NCBI GenBank assembly: GCA_035687045.1
Contig: DASRYU010000185.1
Span: 1-15,003 of the forward strand
DNA: 15,003 nt
Reading direction: 5' to 3'
Source: JAJPHT01 sp035687045
Lineage (GTDB): Archaea; Thermoplasmatota; SW-10-69-26; JACQPN01; JAJPHT01
A model generated the notes under the pieces. That model made no database searches, was not told the DNA's origin, and was given only the letters and a program-made list of their open reading frames with translations. The translations under genes were made by a program, and so were the position numbers. Every line of letters starts with the position of its first letter. Position 1 is the first letter of the stretch. Below are positions 12,881 to 15,003 of this stretch, in pieces.

Positions 12881-15003
12881 CTACGCGAGCTTCGCGCGCA
12901 GCTTCGCGACGGCCTGCGCGACGTCCTGCGCCGCGAAGTCGGGGATGCTGCCCTGCGCGAGCTCCCCCTTCCCGCCGGCCTTCCCCGCCGCGAGCGCCTT
13001 CGCGATGTCCACGGCGCCAGCACCGGCGACGACGAAGTTGCCCTGCGGGTTGAGGACGCAGACGGTCGCGCCGGCGCCCTTGACGTACTCCTGCGCGAGC
13101 GTGCGCAGCGTCGCGGCGTCCACCGGCTTCGCGCTGAAGAGGACCTTGTGCCCGGCGACGCTCGCCTCGAGGTCGGGGGCGAACGTCTTCGCCTCGAGCT
13201 CCGCGAGGCGCGCCTTGAGCGACTCGTTCTCCTTGCGCAGCTGCTTCCACTCGTCGAAGAAGCGCTGCGCCGCCTTCGGCACCTCCTCGACCTGGACGCT
13301 GAACGTCTCCGCGGCCTGCTTGAGGAGCTCCGTCTTGCGCTGCATCTCCTTGATGGCCGCCATGCCGGCCGCGAACTCGATGCGCTCCAAGCCGTCCTGG
13401 ATGCGCTCCGTGCGGAGGATCTTGATCGGCCCGACCTCCGCGGTGGAGACCACGTGCGTGCCGCCGCAGCACTCGACGTCGAGGTCCTTCACCGTCACGA
13501 CGCGGACCTCGCGCCCCTTCGGCACGCCGCCCTGGTAGAGCTGCATGCCGAACTGCTTCTCCGCGACGTCGCGCGGCATCCACACCTTCTCGACGGGGCG
13601 GTCCTCGAGGACCGCCTGGTTCGCGAGCTCCTCGATCGCCTTGAGCTGCTCGTCCGTGATGCGCTGGTAGTGCTGGATGTCGACGCGCGAGCGGTCGTAC
13701 CCCTTCTGGGCGCCGCCCTGCCACGTGTGGAACCCGAGCACCTGCTTCGCGCTCGCGAGGATGAGGTGCGTCGCGGTGTGGTGGCGCGTGTGCCCCGTGC
13801 GGCGGTCCCAGTCGACGTGGCCGTGCACCTTGTCGCCCTTCTTGAGCGCGTTGTGCTTGACCTTGTGCACGACGACGGAGCCCTTCGGCGTCGCGTACTT
13901 CTGCACGTCGACGACCTCGACCTTGTGCCCCATCGCGCCGCCGTGCTCGCCCGTGTGGAGCACGCCGTGGTCCGCGGGCTGGCCGCCGCCCTCGGCGTAG
14001 AAGGCCGTCTGGTCGAGCACGACGAGGTCGCCTTCGGTCCACACGACGGTGGCGTTGAAGTCGCGCACGGTGGAGTCCTCGTAGTAGATGGCGCGCGTCG
14101 GCGGCAGCTCCTCGAAGCGCTTGCCGAGGTGCGCGCCGTCGTACTCCTCCTGCTCCTCCGGCTTCGCCTTCGCGTGCTTGGTCGCGACGGCGCTGTAGAA
14201 GTCGTCGGGCACCTCGACGGTCACGCCGAGCGGCTCCGCGACCGCCTTCACGATCTCGGGGTTCAGGCCCTGCGAGTCGTAGAGGTCGATGAGCTTCTCG
14301 AGCGGGTACGCCTTCCCCTTGTACGACTTCGCCTCGCGCTCGACGAGGCGGCGTCCCTTCTCGAGCGTCTCGGCGTAGCGCTGCGTCTCGAGCTCGAGCA
14401 CCGTCCTGATGTAGTCGCGGTGCGACGAGAGCTCGGGGAAGTCGCCGCGGAAGGCGTGGAGCTGGACGTCGACGATGTCGTAGAGCGAGACCTTGAGCTT
14501 GAGGTCGTCCATCATGCGCAGGCACTTGCGGATGACCATGCGCGTGAGGTAGCCGGCCTTGACGTTCGACGGCACGATGCCGTCGCCGAGCATGAACGCG
14601 AGGCAGCGCGCGTGGTCCGAGAGCGCGTACACCTTCTCCAGCGGCTCCCAGAGCGCCAGCATCTCCTCGAACGGGACGTGCACGCCCTTCTCCGCGAGCG
14701 AGGCGTGGACCTTCTTGCGAAGCTCCATCACCTTGACGCCGGTGTCGACGGACATGATGCTCGACGCGCGCGCCGTGTCCGCGAGCATCTGCTGCACGTG
14801 CGGCTGCGCGACGCGCTCCTCGAGCCCCGCCTCGCGCAGGAGATAGCGGACGGCGTCGGGGAAGAGCGCCTGGTAGATGGTGGGTTCGCCGTTCGTGATC
14901 CACGCGAGGCGCTCGAGGCCGTACCCGGTGTCGACGATCTGCACGTCCATCTCGCGGTACTTCTCGCCCTTCACGTCGATGGGGCCGTTCGGGTCGGCCA
15001 CCC
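12881..15003 (-). CDS. alaS: Alanyl-tRNA synthetase, archaeal type, N-terminus beyond the right edge
   Basis: The C-terminal 707 residues are visible; the frame remains open at the edge, and roughly 200 N-terminal residues (motifs 1 and 2) are missing. The enzyme charges tRNA-Ala with alanine in the cytosol. Class II motif 3 is DTGYGLERLAW (about 14900-14935). A helical tRNA-recognition region follows. The editing domain carries HHTATH (13783-13766) and CCGGTH (13471-13454), which supply its HxxxH and CxxxH metal ligands. A coiled-coil linker (about residues 600-630) leads to the C-Ala/DHHA1-like domain ending AVAKLRAKLA. Wording around motif 3 (PTIYQALFPDAV) and overall spacing are those of archaeal AlaRS. 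All visible functional residues are intact. The stop is TAG at 12883-12881, 3 nt from the converging membrane-protein gene. Confidence 0.97.
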   Translation of the reverse strand, partial: VADPNGPIDVKGEKYREMDVQIVDTGYGLERLAWITNGEPTIYQALFPDAVRYLLREAGLEERVAQPHVQQMLADTARASSIMSVDTGVKVMELRKKVHASLAEKGVHVPFEEMLALWEPLEKVYALSDHARCLAFMLGDGIVPSNVKAGYLTRMVIRKCLRMMDDLKLKVSLYDIVDVQLHAFRGDFPELSSHRDYIRTVLELETQRYAETLEKGRRLVEREAKSYKGKAYPLEKLIDLYDSQGLNPEIVKAVAEPLGVTVEVPDDFYSAVATKHAKAKPEEQEEYDGAHLGKRFEELPPTRAIYYEDSTVRDFNATVVWTEGDLVVLDQTAFYAEGGGQPADHGVLHTGEHGGAMGHKVEVVDVQKYATPKGSVVVHKVKHNALKKGDKVHGHVDWDRRTGHTRHHTATHLILASAKQVLGFHTWQGGAQKGYDRSRVDIQHYQRITDEQLKAIEELANQAVLEDRPVEKVWMPRDVAEKQFGMQLYQGGVPKGREVRVVTVKDLDVECCGGTHVVSTAEVGPIKILRTERIQDGLERIEFAAGMAAIKEMQRKTELLKQAAETFSVQVEEVPKAAQRFFDEWKQLRKENESLKARLAELEAKTFAPDLEASVAGHKVLFSAKPVDAATLRTLAQEYVKGAGATVCVLNPQGNFVVAGAGAVDIAKALAAGKAGGKGELAQGSIPDFAAQDVAQAVAKLRAKLA

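Overview
The window is very G+C-rich, with C or G at almost every third codon position, and reads as archaeal, most likely a high-GC Thermoplasmatota-type lineage (inference). The reasons are an archaeal-type alanyl-tRNA synthetase; surface proteins built from NosD-type beta-helix, PKD and fibronectin-III modules, rich in Asn-X-Ser/Thr sequons and ending in an archaeosortase-like tail; frequent GTG starts; and a start codon that looks leaderless. Coding density is high. I see no rRNA, tRNA, CRISPR array, transposase or integrase.

Left edge (1-758): on the minus strand there is a partial, apparently frameshifted ribbon-helix-helix regulator whose 3' end lies outside the window. Upstream of it lie a cluster of GGAAC/GTTCC palindromes and a long bulged hairpin flanked by direct repeats. 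A possible 21-codon ORF follows. The rest of 342-758 has no convincing gene.

Plus-strand cluster (759-3641): three tightly packed genes. They are a single-pass exported membrane protein, an NSS/SNF-family sodium symporter that overlaps it by 4 nt, and a two-domain sulfurtransferase starting 1 nt after the symporter stop. They look like one transcription unit combining uptake with cytosolic sulfur chemistry, but the transported substrate cannot be read from sequence.

Minus-strand cluster (12329 down to 3644): a 52-aa CCHC zinc-finger protein, a TlpA-like thioredoxin lipoprotein, a His-rich NosD-like surface protein, a 1968-aa beta-helix/PKD/FN3 surface protein and adenine phosphoribosyltransferase (apt). 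Gaps are 36, 76, 18 and 6 nt, so most or all may be cotranscribed. Four of the five act outside or at the membrane or look regulatory; apt is a metabolic passenger. The theme is cell-envelope architecture, possibly with metal or thiol handling.

Right end: a four-helix membrane protein (12392-12877, +) is divergent from the zinc-finger gene and converges, with a 3-nt gap, on alaS (12881 to beyond the right edge, -). Both convergent pairs in the window are separated by only 2-3 nt, leaving no room for dedicated terminators.

The observations most worth following are the broken RHH gene with its operator-like upstream region; the paired NosD-like surface proteins, one with a His-rich loop, next to a thioredoxin that lacks the usual cis-proline; the symporter with an exported partner and an altered Na1 site; and the small zinc-finger gene.
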